A stretch of 64,000 bases of DNA. Source: Paenibacillus sedimenti (GTDB lineage: Bacteria > Bacillota > Bacilli > Paenibacillales > NBRC-103111). The DNA lies in contig NZ_JACVVD010000002.1 of assembly GCF_014534655.1 (NCBI RefSeq), positions 434,001 through 498,000 on the forward strand, given 5' to 3'. Made by a program: the position numbers and the translations under genes. A model generated the notes under the pieces. That model worked only from the letters and a program-made list of their open reading frames with translations, did no database searches and was not told the DNA's origin. Shown piece after piece: positions 9,122-18,267 of this stretch (position 1 is the first letter of the stretch; every line of letters starts with the position of its first letter).

Positions 9122-9997
9122 GTGGAAAAAGTAGAACGAACAACAAGTAATCGCGCCAGAATGCTTATTTCTTGCCCGGATCAACCAGGCATCGTGGCTG
9201 CAGTATCACAATTTTTATTTGAACATGGTGCGAACATTGTACAATCCGATCAATATACGATGGATCCTGAAGGCGGATTGTTCTTCATCCGCATCGAGTT
9301 CGATCTGCCGGATATCGAGGAAAATATTGAACGTTTTCAGCGTGATTTTACACACGTAGCGAATAAGTTCCAAATGGATTGGAAACTGAATTTAACCAGC
9401 AGAAAGAAACGTATCTCCATATTTGTCTCAAAAGAGGACCATTGCCTCTTGGAACTGTTATGGCATTGGCGCTCCGGAGACTTGGATGTTGAGATCGCGT
9501 CGGTCATTAGTAACCATCCGGACACGCAACCACTTGTGGATTCGTTCGGAATTCCGTTTTATCATGTCCCGGTTACCGCTGATACCAAACAGGAAGCTGA
9601 AGAGAAGCAGTTGTCCATACTTGGAGACAATGTGGATGTTATCATCCTGGCCAGGTACATGCAGATCATATCGCCGTCTTTCATTCAGCATTATGCAGAC
9701 AGAATCATTAACATCCACCATTCGTTCCTTCCGGCGTTTATCGGAGGAAAACCGTACGATAGAGCGCATAACCGCGGCGTTAAAATCATCGGAGCCACTG
9801 CGCACTATGTCACTGAAGAGCTCGATGGCGGACCGATAATCGAACAGGACGTACAGCGCGTAAGCCACAGGGATAACGTGGAAGATTTGAAACGAATCGG
9901 ACGGCAAATTGAACGCAGCGTGTTGGCCAAAGCAGTTGCATGGCACGTAGAAGACCGCATTATTGTTCATAATAACAAAACTGTCGTTTTCTCATAG
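9122..9997 (+). CDS. purU: Formyltetrahydrofolate deformylase
   Basis: Hydrolyses 10-formyl-THF to THF and formate, supplying formate and balancing the one-carbon pool. Residues 1-85 form an ACT domain (LISCPDQPGIVAAVSQFLFEHGANI). Residues 90-290 are the formyltransferase fold with SKEDHCLLELLWHWRSGDL, ARYMQIISPSF, NIHHSFLPAFIGGKPY and GATAHYVTEELDGGPI, containing the catalytic Asn-His-Asp set. The start is GTG with GGGGG upstream. The 291 residues match the family length. Confidence 0.95.
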   Translation: MEKVERTTSNRARMLISCPDQPGIVAAVSQFLFEHGANIVQSDQYTMDPEGGLFFIRIEFDLPDIEENIERFQRDFTHVANKFQMDWKLNLTSRKKRISIFVSKEDHCLLELLWHWRSGDLDVEIASVISNHPDTQPLVDSFGIPFYHVPVTADTKQEAEEKQLSILGDNVDVIILARYMQIISPSFIQHYADRIINIHHSFLPAFIGGKPYDRAHNRGVKIIGATAHYVTEELDGGPIIEQDVQRVSHRDNVEDLKRIGRQIERSVLAKAVAWHVEDRIIVHNNKTVVFS

Positions 9998-10009
9998 GAG
10001 TGAAAAAAG

Positions 10010-10050
10010 AGGCTGAACCCGGATATATGATCCGGGCTCAGCCTTTTTTG
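10010..10050 (+). terminator. Terminator downstream of purU
   Basis: A strong 15-bp stem (GGCTGAACCCGGAT side / ATCCGGGCTCAGCC side) with an ATAT loop, followed by six T residues. Confidence 0.9.
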
Positions 10051-10074
10051 CTGTTTATATGGCTGCAGGCAGGG

Positions 10075-11310
10075 TTAAATGAAAGGGATTTTTTCGTAAG
10101 ATTTGAAAAGAGTCCCCTGCGCATCCCCCTTAAGCCATGAATCTATTAGCGTATAGTAGATAGAGCGGAAATCTACGGAATACTTCAAATCGCCGTTATC
10201 CAGCTTGCTTAAACTCGGATATGCGCCGTACAAGCCGCCTTTGACGTTGCCGCCAAGGACGAAAACGGGTGCTGCCGTTCCGTGATCCGTACCTCCGCTG
10301 CTATTTTCCCTTAAACGACGGCCGAACTCTGAGAAAACCATGACGACGACATTGTTATTCATCTGTTGAGCCTGCAAATCTTTGTAGAAAGCGCTCAAAG
10401 AGCCGTCAAGATCGCTAAGCGTCCTATTATGCTGCTGCCATTCGTTCGCGTGATCGTCGAACCCGCCAAGCTCGGCATAGTAAACGCGTGTACCGGATTT
10501 GCCGGAGATCAGTTTGGCGATCAGCTGCATACGGCTGGCGAATTTAGAGTCAGGGTACGTGACTTGCGGCTGATATTTACTGGCCATGGACTCGATAGCC
10601 TCGGCGTAAATAAAGGCGCTTTTGCCTCTTTGGGCTGCGACGCGGAGAAATTCCGGCTTCACCGGTGCATTGTATATGTCCTTCAATATTTGTGTTAGCT
10701 TGCCGTTATCATCGGAGGCTTGCTTGGGATTGAACACTCGGAATTGCCCTAACGATTGAATGACCGGAACATCGTAGCGTTGTGTATACAAAGCTTTGTT
10801 CGCCTTATCTCCAATTTGTATGGCCGGAAGCGGGGTGGATAATTTCGACAGATCTACGTAACGGCCTAACCATCCGCTAATATATTGTTTTTCAGGTTCG
10901 GCAGTTTGCCAAATATCCATAGAACGAAAATGCGAACGATTCGGATTCGGGTAGCCTACGCCTTGGATAATAGCCATTTTTCCTTCTTTATACAAACGGT
11001 GCATTTCTTTCAGCTTGGGATGAAATCCGAGCTGATTGTCGATGGCGAGCACCTGGCTTTGCTTGTAGCCTAAGGTAGGACGAGCATCGTAATACTCGCC
11101 TGCTCCATATGGAATCAATGTATTCAAGCCGTCGTTTCCTCCGGAAAGCTGAACAACGACCAGTATCGGGTCTTTGACTGCCGGCTTGCTGACGGCTGAC
11201 TCCGCAAACAAGAGCGAATCGGCATCCGTTCCGAAAACAGCACCGCCAAAACTCAGGGTTGCCAAAAGCCCTGTGCCTTTTTTTAAAAATTGTCTTCTCG
11301 TTAGTTTCAT
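10075..11310 (-). CDS. DUF1501 protein, Tat-exported
   Basis: 411 residues. The N-terminus MKLTRRQFLKKGTGLLATL is a classic twin-arginine signal (TRRQFLK), so the protein folds before export. The body is a sulfatase/alkaline-phosphatase-like DUF1501 fold: VVQLSGGNDGLNTLIPYG near the start, SHFRSMDIWQTAE, GGFDDHANEWQQHN, VVMVFSEFGRRLREN and GGTDHGTAAPVFVLGG. These Asp/His/Asn patches resemble metal ligands, but no substrate is known. Start ATG 11310 has GAGGAGGT upstream; the frame extends 25 codons further into the previous gene. It is co-transcribed with the upstream DUF1800 gene (16-bp gap), the usual pairing for this family. Confidence 0.9.
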   Translation of the reverse strand: MKLTRRQFLKKGTGLLATLSFGGAVFGTDADSLLFAESAVSKPAVKDPILVVVQLSGGNDGLNTLIPYGAGEYYDARPTLGYKQSQVLAIDNQLGFHPKLKEMHRLYKEGKMAIIQGVGYPNPNRSHFRSMDIWQTAEPEKQYISGWLGRYVDLSKLSTPLPAIQIGDKANKALYTQRYDVPVIQSLGQFRVFNPKQASDDNGKLTQILKDIYNAPVKPEFLRVAAQRGKSAFIYAEAIESMASKYQPQVTYPDSKFASRMQLIAKLISGKSGTRVYYAELGGFDDHANEWQQHNRTLSDLDGSLSAFYKDLQAQQMNNNVVVMVFSEFGRRLRENSSGGTDHGTAAPVFVLGGNVKGGLYGAYPSLSKLDNGDLKYSVDFRSIYYTLIDSWLKGDAQGTLFKSYEKIPFI

Positions 11311-11326
11311 AAGCGGACCTCCTCTC

Positions 11327-12631
11327 TTATTTAAGCTGGGCTTCAGGGCACATGAGCAGCAGTTGTAGCAATTTGCGTTTGGCATCTACTTTCAAATTTG
11401 TAGGATCAGGGGCGGTGGCGGCATATGTAAGAAGTCCATTCAATGAAGCTTCGCTCAATTTGCCAATCCCCAGAAGTCGGCACCATTCTTTAATTATAGC
11501 CTCAGCCCCAATCGGTTTGTCCCAAGGGGCAAACCACTTGGTGACTCGTGAGGATGCGTATTCAGCAAACTGGAAGCGCGCTAAATAATAGTTCGTAGTC
11601 AACCACGAAGCATGTCCAGGCCATCCTGCTACATTGGGAGGAGCGTATAATTCTTGCCCCATTTCCTTAATGGCATATATAAAATGAATATCCAATGGTA
11701 GGGAAAGCGTTTTGATAATGGAGGTCATAAACTCGGGGGGGGATTTAACGAGAGACATAACCGTGGATTCTTGATAGAACTCATCGGACATCAAAAGCAT
11801 TTTCATCGCTTCACCGATGGTTTTGGCTTGGCTTAGCTGAGATGCAAATTGCGATATCCAGGTTTCTGAAGGCTTCTCGACGGCAAAAGCTTGCAGCAGT
11901 TTGCGTGCAAGAAAGGTGTATAAAGCTTTTTGTTTGATCAGGATATCGATGATCTCGACCATCCCAAAGTTCCCTGTTTCTCCAAGAAAGGTTTTCGTTC
12001 CGCTATCAAATTGTTTGTCGTTGAAAACAACCTTATAGGTTTCCGTATTGTAGCTCCAACCGGTAAAAGCCCTCGCAGCCTCACGAACATCCTGCTCTGA
12101 ATAATTGCCGATCCCCAGTGTGAATAATTCCATAAGTTCGCGAGAATAGTTTTCATTAGGGTTTCCTTTTTTGTTATAGCCCGCGTCGAGCCAGAGCATC
12201 ATAGCAGGATCTTTGCTTACGGAAAGGAGGAGATCGCGAAAGGAACCGAGAGCATGATTGCGAAACATATCGATTTGCTTGAGCATGAGCGATACATTCT
12301 GTATTTTGTAGAAAGATGTAGCAAAGTGTCCGTGCCAAAATAAGGCCATCTTCTCAATCAGCGGAGCGCTCGAATTCATCATTCGATACAGCCAGTAAAG
12401 ACTCTGGTCGTCCAGAAGTCCCGGTTTCAGAGTTCCTGAGCCCATTTTTAACTGCTCAATCGGGACGAGAGGCGCGGATTTTGCGGGAAGAAGAGGTCTT
12501 CCGGCAATAAGCTGATTGACTGTTTCTTCCATGCCATATGATAAACAAACGTCGATAATTTCACGATTTACGCTAAAAGCTGTCCGGTTTAATAAGTGAA
12601 TGACTTCACGTTCCGTCCAAGCGGTTGACAC
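11327..12631 (-). CDS. DUF1800 family protein
   Basis: 434 residues, mostly helical. Characteristic segments: EREVIHLLNRTAFSV, EKMALFWHGHFATSF, NENYSRELMELFTLGIGNYSEQDVREAARAFTGW, ARKLLQAFA and YAPPNVAGWPGHASWL. DUF1800 proteins occur almost always next to a DUF1501 gene; their function is unknown. There is no obvious signal peptide, so export may depend on the Tat-targeted partner (inference). The GTG at 12631 is chosen because AAGGAGGTG lies 6 nt upstream; a GTG three codons earlier overlaps that ribosome binding site. Confidence 0.9.
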   Translation of the reverse strand: MSTAWTEREVIHLLNRTAFSVNREIIDVCLSYGMEETVNQLIAGRPLLPAKSAPLVPIEQLKMGSGTLKPGLLDDQSLYWLYRMMNSSAPLIEKMALFWHGHFATSFYKIQNVSLMLKQIDMFRNHALGSFRDLLLSVSKDPAMMLWLDAGYNKKGNPNENYSRELMELFTLGIGNYSEQDVREAARAFTGWSYNTETYKVVFNDKQFDSGTKTFLGETGNFGMVEIIDILIKQKALYTFLARKLLQAFAVEKPSETWISQFASQLSQAKTIGEAMKMLLMSDEFYQESTVMSLVKSPPEFMTSIIKTLSLPLDIHFIYAIKEMGQELYAPPNVAGWPGHASWLTTNYYLARFQFAEYASSRVTKWFAPWDKPIGAEAIIKEWCRLLGIGKLSEASLNGLLTYAATAPDPTNLKVDAKRKLLQLLLMCPEAQLK

Positions 12632-12894
12632 GGTAGGCACCTCCTTGAAAAGCTGGTTTCATTAGCATATCTATGAAATTAGACGTGGGATGATACAAAA
12701 TGTTTCGGGAATTTCAGAAGGAAATATAACTTTTACACGAACGATAGTTTCAATCAGCTTCATAGAAGATGAATTTAGCGGTTTAATGTGGCAAACCCTC
12801 AAAGCAAATGGTACAATAATGCAAGTTAGAAAAGTAACTTATATGTACAAATAGGCAACTGCCGAATACATAGAAATATAGGAGGGTATGTACA

Positions 12895-14916
12895 ATGACA
12901 GCAACAAGCAAAACAATCGAACAGCTCGCGGTCGACACGATCCGCACATTAGGTATCGATGCCGTAGAGAAAGCAAAATCAGGCCATCCCGGTATGGTCA
13001 TGGGTGCGGCGCCAATGGCTTATGTGCTATGGAAGCAGCATATGAAGCACAATCCTGCGAATCCGCAATGGATCAACCGCGACCGTTTCGTTCTTTCCGC
13101 CGGCCATGGTTCCATGCTGCTATACAGCTTGCTTCATCTGTGCGGTTATGACCTGCCGATGGAAGAAATCAAAAACTTCCGCCAATGGGGCAGCAAAACG
13201 CCGGGTCATCCGGAATACGGTCACACACCAGGCGTTGACGCAACAACAGGTCCACTTGGACAAGGTGTGGGTATGGCTGTTGGTATGGCTATGGCTGAGG
13301 CGCACCTCAGAGAGACTTATAACAAAGAGAACTTCCCTGTTATTGATCATTACACGTTTGCGATTTGCGGCGATGGCGATATGATGGAAGGCGTTTCTTC
13401 CGAGGCGGTTTCCCTGGCAGGTCACTTGAAGCTTGGCAAACTGATCATGCTTTATGATTCAAACGATATCTCGCTGGACGGCGAGCTGAATATGGCGTTC
13501 TCCGAGAATGTGCAGAAACGTTTCGAAGCTTACGGCTGGCAAGTACTGCGTGTAGAAGAGCAGAATGATTTGGCTGCTATTTCCAAAGCGATTGCTGAAG
13601 CGAAAGCTGATACAACGCGCCCGACATTGATCGAAGTAAAAACGACAATCGGTTTCGGCAGCCCGAACAAAGGCGGCAAAGGCGGACACGTTGGCCCTCA
13701 CGGATCCCCGCTTGGCGGCGAGGAAGTGAAGCTGACAAAGCAAGCTTACGGCTGGCCGGAGGAGCCTGACTTCCTCGTGCCGGACGAAGTAAGAGCGCAC
13801 TATAACGAAATCAAAGTTGCGGGTGCTGAGGCGGAGCAAGCTTGGAGCAATCTGATGGCTGACTATATCAAAGCTTATCCGGAGCTTGGCAAACAATTCA
13901 GCATGGCGGTGAGTAATGAGCTGCCTGCCGGCTGGGATTCGGAGCTGCCTAAGTACACCACAGCGGACAAGCCTCTTGCGACTCGTGCGGCTTCCGGTAA
14001 TGCCATCAATGCCATCGCTTGCAAGCTGCCGCAGTTGATCGGCGGATCCGCTGACCTGGCAAGCTCGAACAATACGATGATTAAAGGCGAATCCAACTAC
14101 AGCGCCAGCAATTATGCGGGTCGCAACTTGTGGTTCGGTGTGCGCGAGTTCGGTATGGGTACGGCGATGAACGGTATGGCTCTGCATGGCGGTATCAAAG
14201 TATACGGAGCAACTTTCTTCGTATTCTCTGATTACCTGCGTGCTTCCATCCGTTTGGCTGCCTTAATGAAGCTACCGGTTGTATACGTGCTGACGCATGA
14301 CAGTATCGCTGTCGGCGAAGACGGCCCAACACACGAGCCGATTGAGCAGCTGCCTGCATTGCGTGTCATCCCGGGAATCACTGTTCTGCGTCCGGCTGAT
14401 GCGAACGAAACTTCTGAAGCATGGCGCTATGCCCTGACTCAAAACGAGGGTCCTGTAGCGCTGGTGCTCACCCGTCAGAACCTCCCGATCCTCGAAGGTA
14501 CGGTAGAAGGCGCGAAAACTAATCTTAGCAAAGGTGCTTACGTGGTATCCGATGCAGTGAGCGGCAAGCCGGATGCGCAAATCCTTGCAACGGGATCCGA
14601 AGTGCAGCTCGCTGTCGCGGCGCAAAAATTGTTGCAAGCAGAAGGCATTAACGTACGCGTTATCAGCATGCCGAGCTTAGAGCTGTTCGAGAAGCAGCCG
14701 CAAGCTTACAAAGATTCCGTCATCCTGCCGGAAGTGAAAAAGCGTCTTGCTGTCGAGATGGCTTACCCGCTTGGTTGGGAACGCTATGTTGGCGACCAAG
14801 GTTCTGTTCTTGGTATTTCCACATTCGGAGCATCCGCGCCTGGCGATCTCGTGCTGAAAGAGTATGGATTCTCGCCTGAGAATGTTGTTGCAAGAGTGAA
14901 AGCTCTGTTATCTTAA
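12895..14916 (+). CDS. tkt: Transketolase
   Basis: Thiamine-diphosphate enzyme of the pentose phosphate pathway moving C2 ketol units. 673 residues, the normal length. Visible landmarks: [40 protein letters not shown], the ThDP/Mg motif [75 protein letters not shown] and [18 protein letters not shown] is 8 nt before the ATG. Codon use is strongly biased, as expected for a highly expressed gene. No clear promoter was identified in the 260 bp upstream. Confidence 0.97.
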   Translation: MTATSKTIEQLAVDTIRTLGIDAVEKAKSGHPGMVMGAAPMAYVLWKQHMKHNPANPQWINRDRFVLSAGHGSMLLYSLLHLCGYDLPMEEIKNFRQWGSKTPGHPEYGHTPGVDATTGPLGQGVGMAVGMAMAEAHLRETYNKENFPVIDHYTFAICGDGDMMEGVSSEAVSLAGHLKLGKLIMLYDSNDISLDGELNMAFSENVQKRFEAYGWQVLRVEEQNDLAAISKAIAEAKADTTRPTLIEVKTTIGFGSPNKGGKGGHVGPHGSPLGGEEVKLTKQAYGWPEEPDFLVPDEVRAHYNEIKVAGAEAEQAWSNLMADYIKAYPELGKQFSMAVSNELPAGWDSELPKYTTADKPLATRAASGNAINAIACKLPQLIGGSADLASSNNTMIKGESNYSASNYAGRNLWFGVREFGMGTAMNGMALHGGIKVYGATFFVFSDYLRASIRLAALMKLPVVYVLTHDSIAVGEDGPTHEPIEQLPALRVIPGITVLRPADANETSEAWRYALTQNEGPVALVLTRQNLPILEGTVEGAKTNLSKGAYVVSDAVSGKPDAQILATGSEVQLAVAAQKLLQAEGINVRVISMPSLELFEKQPQAYKDSVILPEVKKRLAVEMAYPLGWERYVGDQGSVLGISTFGASAPGDLVLKEYGFSPENVVARVKALLS

Positions 14917-15005
14917 AAAAATGCGTACGCGGTGTGGGAAACGTCGTTATTGACTTCACGCCGCGTATTTCATGAGCAAGTCATTATGAGGGGGAAATAC
15001 GAACG

Positions 15006-15323
15006 ATGTCCAGCTTTGAAAATGTAACGGTGTTGACGAAAGCCAACGTATACTTCGACGGTAAAGTAACGAGCCGCACAGTGCAATTCGCAGATGGTAC
15101 AAAAAAAACACTTGGCATTCTAATGCCCGGTGAGTATGAGTTCGGAACAGACGTGAAAGAAATTATGGAAATTCAGTCTGGGGAGCTGAACGTATTACTG
15201 CCAGGCAGCAGTGAGTGGATTTCTATCAACGAACAAGGTGAATTTACCGTTCCGGCGAACACGAAATTCAAGCTAGACGTAAAAACAGTGAGCGACTACA
15301 TCTGCTCTTATATCAGCGAGTAA
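15006..15323 (+). CDS. ppnP: Pyrimidine/purine nucleoside phosphorylase (DUF1255 cupin)
   Basis: 105 residues with the single-domain cupin pattern of PpnP (YaiE): [48 protein letters not shown] and [13 protein letters not shown]. The E. coli homologue phosphorolyses several nucleosides to base and pentose-1-phosphate, a route from ribose to the pentose phosphate pathway. That fits its place 90 bp after tkt. The intergenic region holds a hairpin (ACGCGGTGTG / CACGCCGCGT) without a T-tract, so partial read-through from tkt is likely. GAGGGGG precedes the ATG. Confidence 0.9.
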   Translation: MSSFENVTVLTKANVYFDGKVTSRTVQFADGTKKTLGILMPGEYEFGTDVKEIMEIQSGELNVLLPGSSEWISINEQGEFTVPANTKFKLDVKTVSDYICSYISE

Positions 15324-15341
15324 CAGGTTCAAATCATTTTG

Positions 15342-15396
15342 ACCTCCCTGGTCTCTAGTGGATAAATGCCACGAATGAGACTAGGGAGGTTCTTTG
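15342..15396 (+). terminator. Terminator after ppnP
   Basis: Stem ACCTCCCTGGTCTC / GAGACTAGGGAGGT with a 20-nt loop, followed by TCTTTGATTTT. Confidence 0.75.
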
Positions 15397-15537
15397 ATTT
15401 TCCAAAATTTGGTTTACGTTACTTTAAGCTGGTGATCGCACATCACATCCTTCATACGTGCTTAAGCGCGGGGAAGAGAATAGAAATAAAACTCGGTGTT
15501 TGAGAATTCCATAAATACTTTTGGTTAGGTGTAAAAA

Positions 15538-15578
15538 AGCCTCTTGATTCTTTCGGAATCGAGAGGCTCTTTTTATTT
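15538..15578 (+). terminator. Second terminator upstream of the GntR operon
   Basis: Stem AGCCTCTTGATTC / GGAATCGAGAGGCT with a TTTC loop and a five-T tract. The 140 bp between the two terminators hold no recognisable gene. Confidence 0.8.
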
Positions 15579-15585
15579 ATGAATA

Positions 15586-15646
15586 TTTGATACAATATCA
15601 AAATTGATTCAACGGCATAATATATATTTGATCAAATATATATTAT
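15586..15646 (+). promoter_or_regulatory. Two palindromic operator candidates upstream of the GntR gene
   Basis: Site 1 (15586-15602) is TTTGATA-CAA-TATCAAA. Site 2 (15617-15646) is a perfect 30-bp palindrome with half ATAATATATATTTGA centred on TGATCA. Both contain TTTGAT half-sites. Site 2 ends 19 bp before the ATG, just before the GGGAGGG ribosome binding site. Such sites usually bind the adjacent GntR dimer and give autoregulation. Confidence 0.6.
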
Positions 15647-15664
15647 CAAGGGAGGGTTAAAGCT

Positions 15665-16327
15665 ATGCATTTTACCGGTATGAACGATACGACATACGCC
15701 AGGGTACGTGACCGAATTCGAGAAGATATCCTGACTGGCGTATTTGCACCTGGTGTACGCCTTGTAGTTGCCGAACTGGTTCAACGATACGGAGTGAGTC
15801 AGATGCCTATTCGTGAAGCGTTACAACAGCTTCAGGGTGAAGGGCTTGTGAGTTTGCTACCGCAAAAAGGGGCTAGTGTACGCAAGTTAGACGAACATTT
15901 CATTTCAAACATGTATGACGTGCGGATGGCTATTGAAACTATGCTCGTAAGAAGAAGCATTGAATACATGACTGAGTCTCAAATTTGCGTGCTAGAACAA
16001 ATACAGAACGACTATGAAATTGCCGTGGAAAGCGACAAAATGTCAGAAGCGCTTCATTTAAATGAAAAATTTCATTCTATCATCAATGTCACAGCCCATA
16101 ATCCCGAAGCAGTTAAAATTATCGATCAGCATTGGGGTCTCATCGATAGCCTAAGAAGCAAATTCGGTTTCAGCAATAAACGAGTCAAAGAAATAATTAG
16201 CGATCACAGACAAATAATCGAAGCCTTGAAGCAGCGAGATGTGCAGCTAGCTGCTACAGTCACCGAAAAGCATGTAAAGGAAGCAAAGGATGATTTGATT
16301 CTACGAATGAGAACGCTTACGGAATAA
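15665..16327 (+). CDS. GntR/FadR-family transcriptional regulator
   Basis: 220 residues. The N-terminal winged helix-turn-helix (VRDRIREDILTGVFAPGVRLVVAELVQRYGVSQMPIREALQQLQGEGLV) is followed by an all-helical FCD ligand domain (residues 85-215) with the metal-binding pattern D..R..E (YDVRMAIE), H (LNEKFHSII) and H (SDHRQIIEAL). FCD regulators sense small carboxylates such as sugar acids. Gene order makes it the local regulator of the importer and the sugar-acid enzymes that follow; the palindromes immediately upstream are its likely operators. GGGAGGG precedes the ATG. Confidence 0.9.
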   Translation: MHFTGMNDTTYARVRDRIREDILTGVFAPGVRLVVAELVQRYGVSQMPIREALQQLQGEGLVSLLPQKGASVRKLDEHFISNMYDVRMAIETMLVRRSIEYMTESQICVLEQIQNDYEIAVESDKMSEALHLNEKFHSIINVTAHNPEAVKIIDQHWGLIDSLRSKFGFSNKRVKEIISDHRQIIEALKQRDVQLAATVTEKHVKEAKDDLILRMRTLTE

Positions 16328-16365
16328 ATGGTAACGCCACATGCGATCGAAAGGAGTGAACCGTA

Positions 16366-17280
16366 ATGAACAAAACATGGACGGTAATCAAGAAAGATAA
16401 ACTTTTGTACCTGCTGGCCGTACCTGGCATTTTGTATTTTCTAATCTTCGATTACATCCCCATGTATGGCGTTTTGATAGCGTTTAAACACTACACGATA
16501 TACGAGGGTTTCTTCGGCAGTGAATGGGTCGGATTCGAGAATTTTGAAAAGCTGTTCAGCACATACGGCTTCACCCGCGCATTGAAAAATACGGTGATTA
16601 TCAGTATATATCAATTGGTGTTTGCCTTTCCGGTTCCGATTATTCTTTCTTTGCTGTTAAATGAAGTTCGGCATGCTCTTTACCAAAGGTTCGTTCAAAC
16701 AACGATCTATTTGCCGCATTTCGTCTCCTGGATCATTATCGGCGGCATCTTGTTTGCCATTTTGTCGCCATCTACGGGGGTAATCGGTGAGCTTGCCAGA
16801 GCATTTGGTTACGAAGGCACCGTTACCAACCTGTTATCAAGCAAAGAATATTTCAGAGGACTGCTGGTCGTATCGAACATCTGGAAGGAGGCAGGCTTTG
16901 GCACCGTCTTGTATTTGGCGACGATAGCCACAATCGATCCACATCAGTATGAAGCAGCCAAGGTCGATGGAGCGGGAAAGTTAAGACAAATCTGGCATAT
17001 CACGCTGCCCGGTTTACGAACTACGATTGTGATTCTGCTGATCTTCCGAATGGGGCAAATTTTAAACGCGGGGCTTGAACAAATTTTTGCCCTATATAAT
17101 CCGCTCGTTTACGAGGTTAGTGAAATCCTGGATACGTACATTTATAAATTAGCTTTTGAAGATGCCAAATTCAGTTTGTCCACAGCTGCCGGCCTGTTTA
17201 AAGCGGCAATTGCTTTTGTTCTGGTCTTAGTAACCAATTATATAGCCAAGAAAATTGATAATGAAAGCGGTCTCTTTTAG
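16366..17280 (+). CDS. Sugar ABC transporter permease (LplB type)
   Basis: 304 residues, six predicted membrane segments, starting with YLLAVPGILYFLIFDYIPMYGVLIAFKHY, typical of LplB/YteP permeases for oligosaccharides. The EAA loop for ATPase contact is visible as EAAKVDGAGKLRQIWHITLPGL. It pairs with the next gene's permease and the solute-binding lipoprotein. No ATPase gene is present in the operon, as is usual for this subfamily, which borrows a shared MsmX-like ATPase (established for B. subtilis). Confidence 0.93.
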   Translation: MNKTWTVIKKDKLLYLLAVPGILYFLIFDYIPMYGVLIAFKHYTIYEGFFGSEWVGFENFEKLFSTYGFTRALKNTVIISIYQLVFAFPVPIILSLLLNEVRHALYQRFVQTTIYLPHFVSWIIIGGILFAILSPSTGVIGELARAFGYEGTVTNLLSSKEYFRGLLVVSNIWKEAGFGTVLYLATIATIDPHQYEAAKVDGAGKLRQIWHITLPGLRTTIVILLIFRMGQILNAGLEQIFALYNPLVYEVSEILDTYIYKLAFEDAKFSLSTAAGLFKAAIAFVLVLVTNYIAKKIDNESGLF

Positions 17281-17309
17281 AGGGAAAGCTGAAATAAGGA
17301 GATACCGAT

Positions 17310-18188
17310 GTGAAGCGAACACTCAGTGAAACGTTAGGTACCGGCACCTTGTACGTATTATTGTTGTTTTTTTCACTGCTAACTCTTTACCCTTTCTGGC
17401 ATGTGCTGATGTATGCTTTCAGCGACCCGAAGCAATCCATTGGGGGCGGACTTTTTCTTTGGCCTAAAGGCTTCTCCCTCTTATCATTTCAAATGCTGCT
17501 GGAAAGCGACGGTATTTTTCAAGCTTATCGAAATTCGTTATTTCGCCTCATAATCGGAACCTCCATCAACGTTGTACTCACTGCTACTTTGGCCTACCCG
17601 CTGGCGAACAAGCGATTCGTTGGAAGAATGCAGCTCACACTGTTTATCTTTTTCACGATGCTGTTTCAAGGCGGAATGATTCCGAGTTATTTGCTCGTAA
17701 AGTCGCTCGGGCTGATCAATACGCCATGGGCATTAATTCTCCCAGGGGCCATCAGTGCATGGAATTTCTTCATCATGAAAAATTACTTCCAAAGTATTTC
17801 CCCAGAAATCGAGGAATCTGCCAATCTGGACGGCTCTACCCCTCTACGTACTCTATTCTCGATTATCATTCCTATCTCCAAGCCAGTCATTGCAGCAGTT
17901 GCCTTGTTTTACGCAGTGGGACATTGGAATGCCTACTTTGATGCCGTCTTGTATATTAACTCGCCTAGCAAGCAGGTGCTTCAGGTATTCCTTAAAGGAA
18001 TGTTAGCCACGAGTTCCCTGCAGCAATTGGGCGGGACTGAAAGTTTTCAATCCGGTATTGCCAGCGTGACGGAAGAGTCGATCAAAATGGCAACGGTCGT
18101 CATCTCGGTATTGCCCATGCTGATCATCTATCCATTTATTCAAAAATATTACGTCAAAGGCATCATGATAGGTTCGGTCAAAGGATAA
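17310..18188 (+). CDS. Sugar ABC transporter permease (YtcP/AraQ type)
   Basis: 292 residues with six membrane segments; the start is GTG with AAGGAG 8 nt upstream. Features of the second permease of LplABC-like importers: LTLYPFWHVLMYAFSDP at the N-terminus, the periplasmic-side LFQGGMIPSYLLVKSLGLINTPWALILPG, and the EAA loop EESANLDGSTPLRTLFSIIIPISKP. The C-terminus FIQKYYVKGIMIGSVKG is highly typical. The heterodimer partner is the preceding gene, 29 bp upstream. Confidence 0.93.
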   Translation: MKRTLSETLGTGTLYVLLLFFSLLTLYPFWHVLMYAFSDPKQSIGGGLFLWPKGFSLLSFQMLLESDGIFQAYRNSLFRLIIGTSINVVLTATLAYPLANKRFVGRMQLTLFIFFTMLFQGGMIPSYLLVKSLGLINTPWALILPGAISAWNFFIMKNYFQSISPEIEESANLDGSTPLRTLFSIIIPISKPVIAAVALFYAVGHWNAYFDAVLYINSPSKQVLQVFLKGMLATSSLQQLGGTESFQSGIASVTEESIKMATVVISVLPMLIIYPFIQKYYVKGIMIGSVKG

Positions 18189-18267
18189 TTCCACCCGGTT
18201 TCTAGGACGGTCACCGTAAGGCAGGCCATCCTACAAATAAAGTGATCATGGGGAGGTATTCTAAAAA

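Noticed and set aside
12641..12894. Riboswitch or T-box upstream of tkt
   Set aside because: No terminator/antiterminator pair and no conserved core seen.
13459..14187. Long ORF on the minus strand inside tkt
   Set aside because: Antisense shadow of a strongly biased gene; no ribosome binding site and no protein-like composition.
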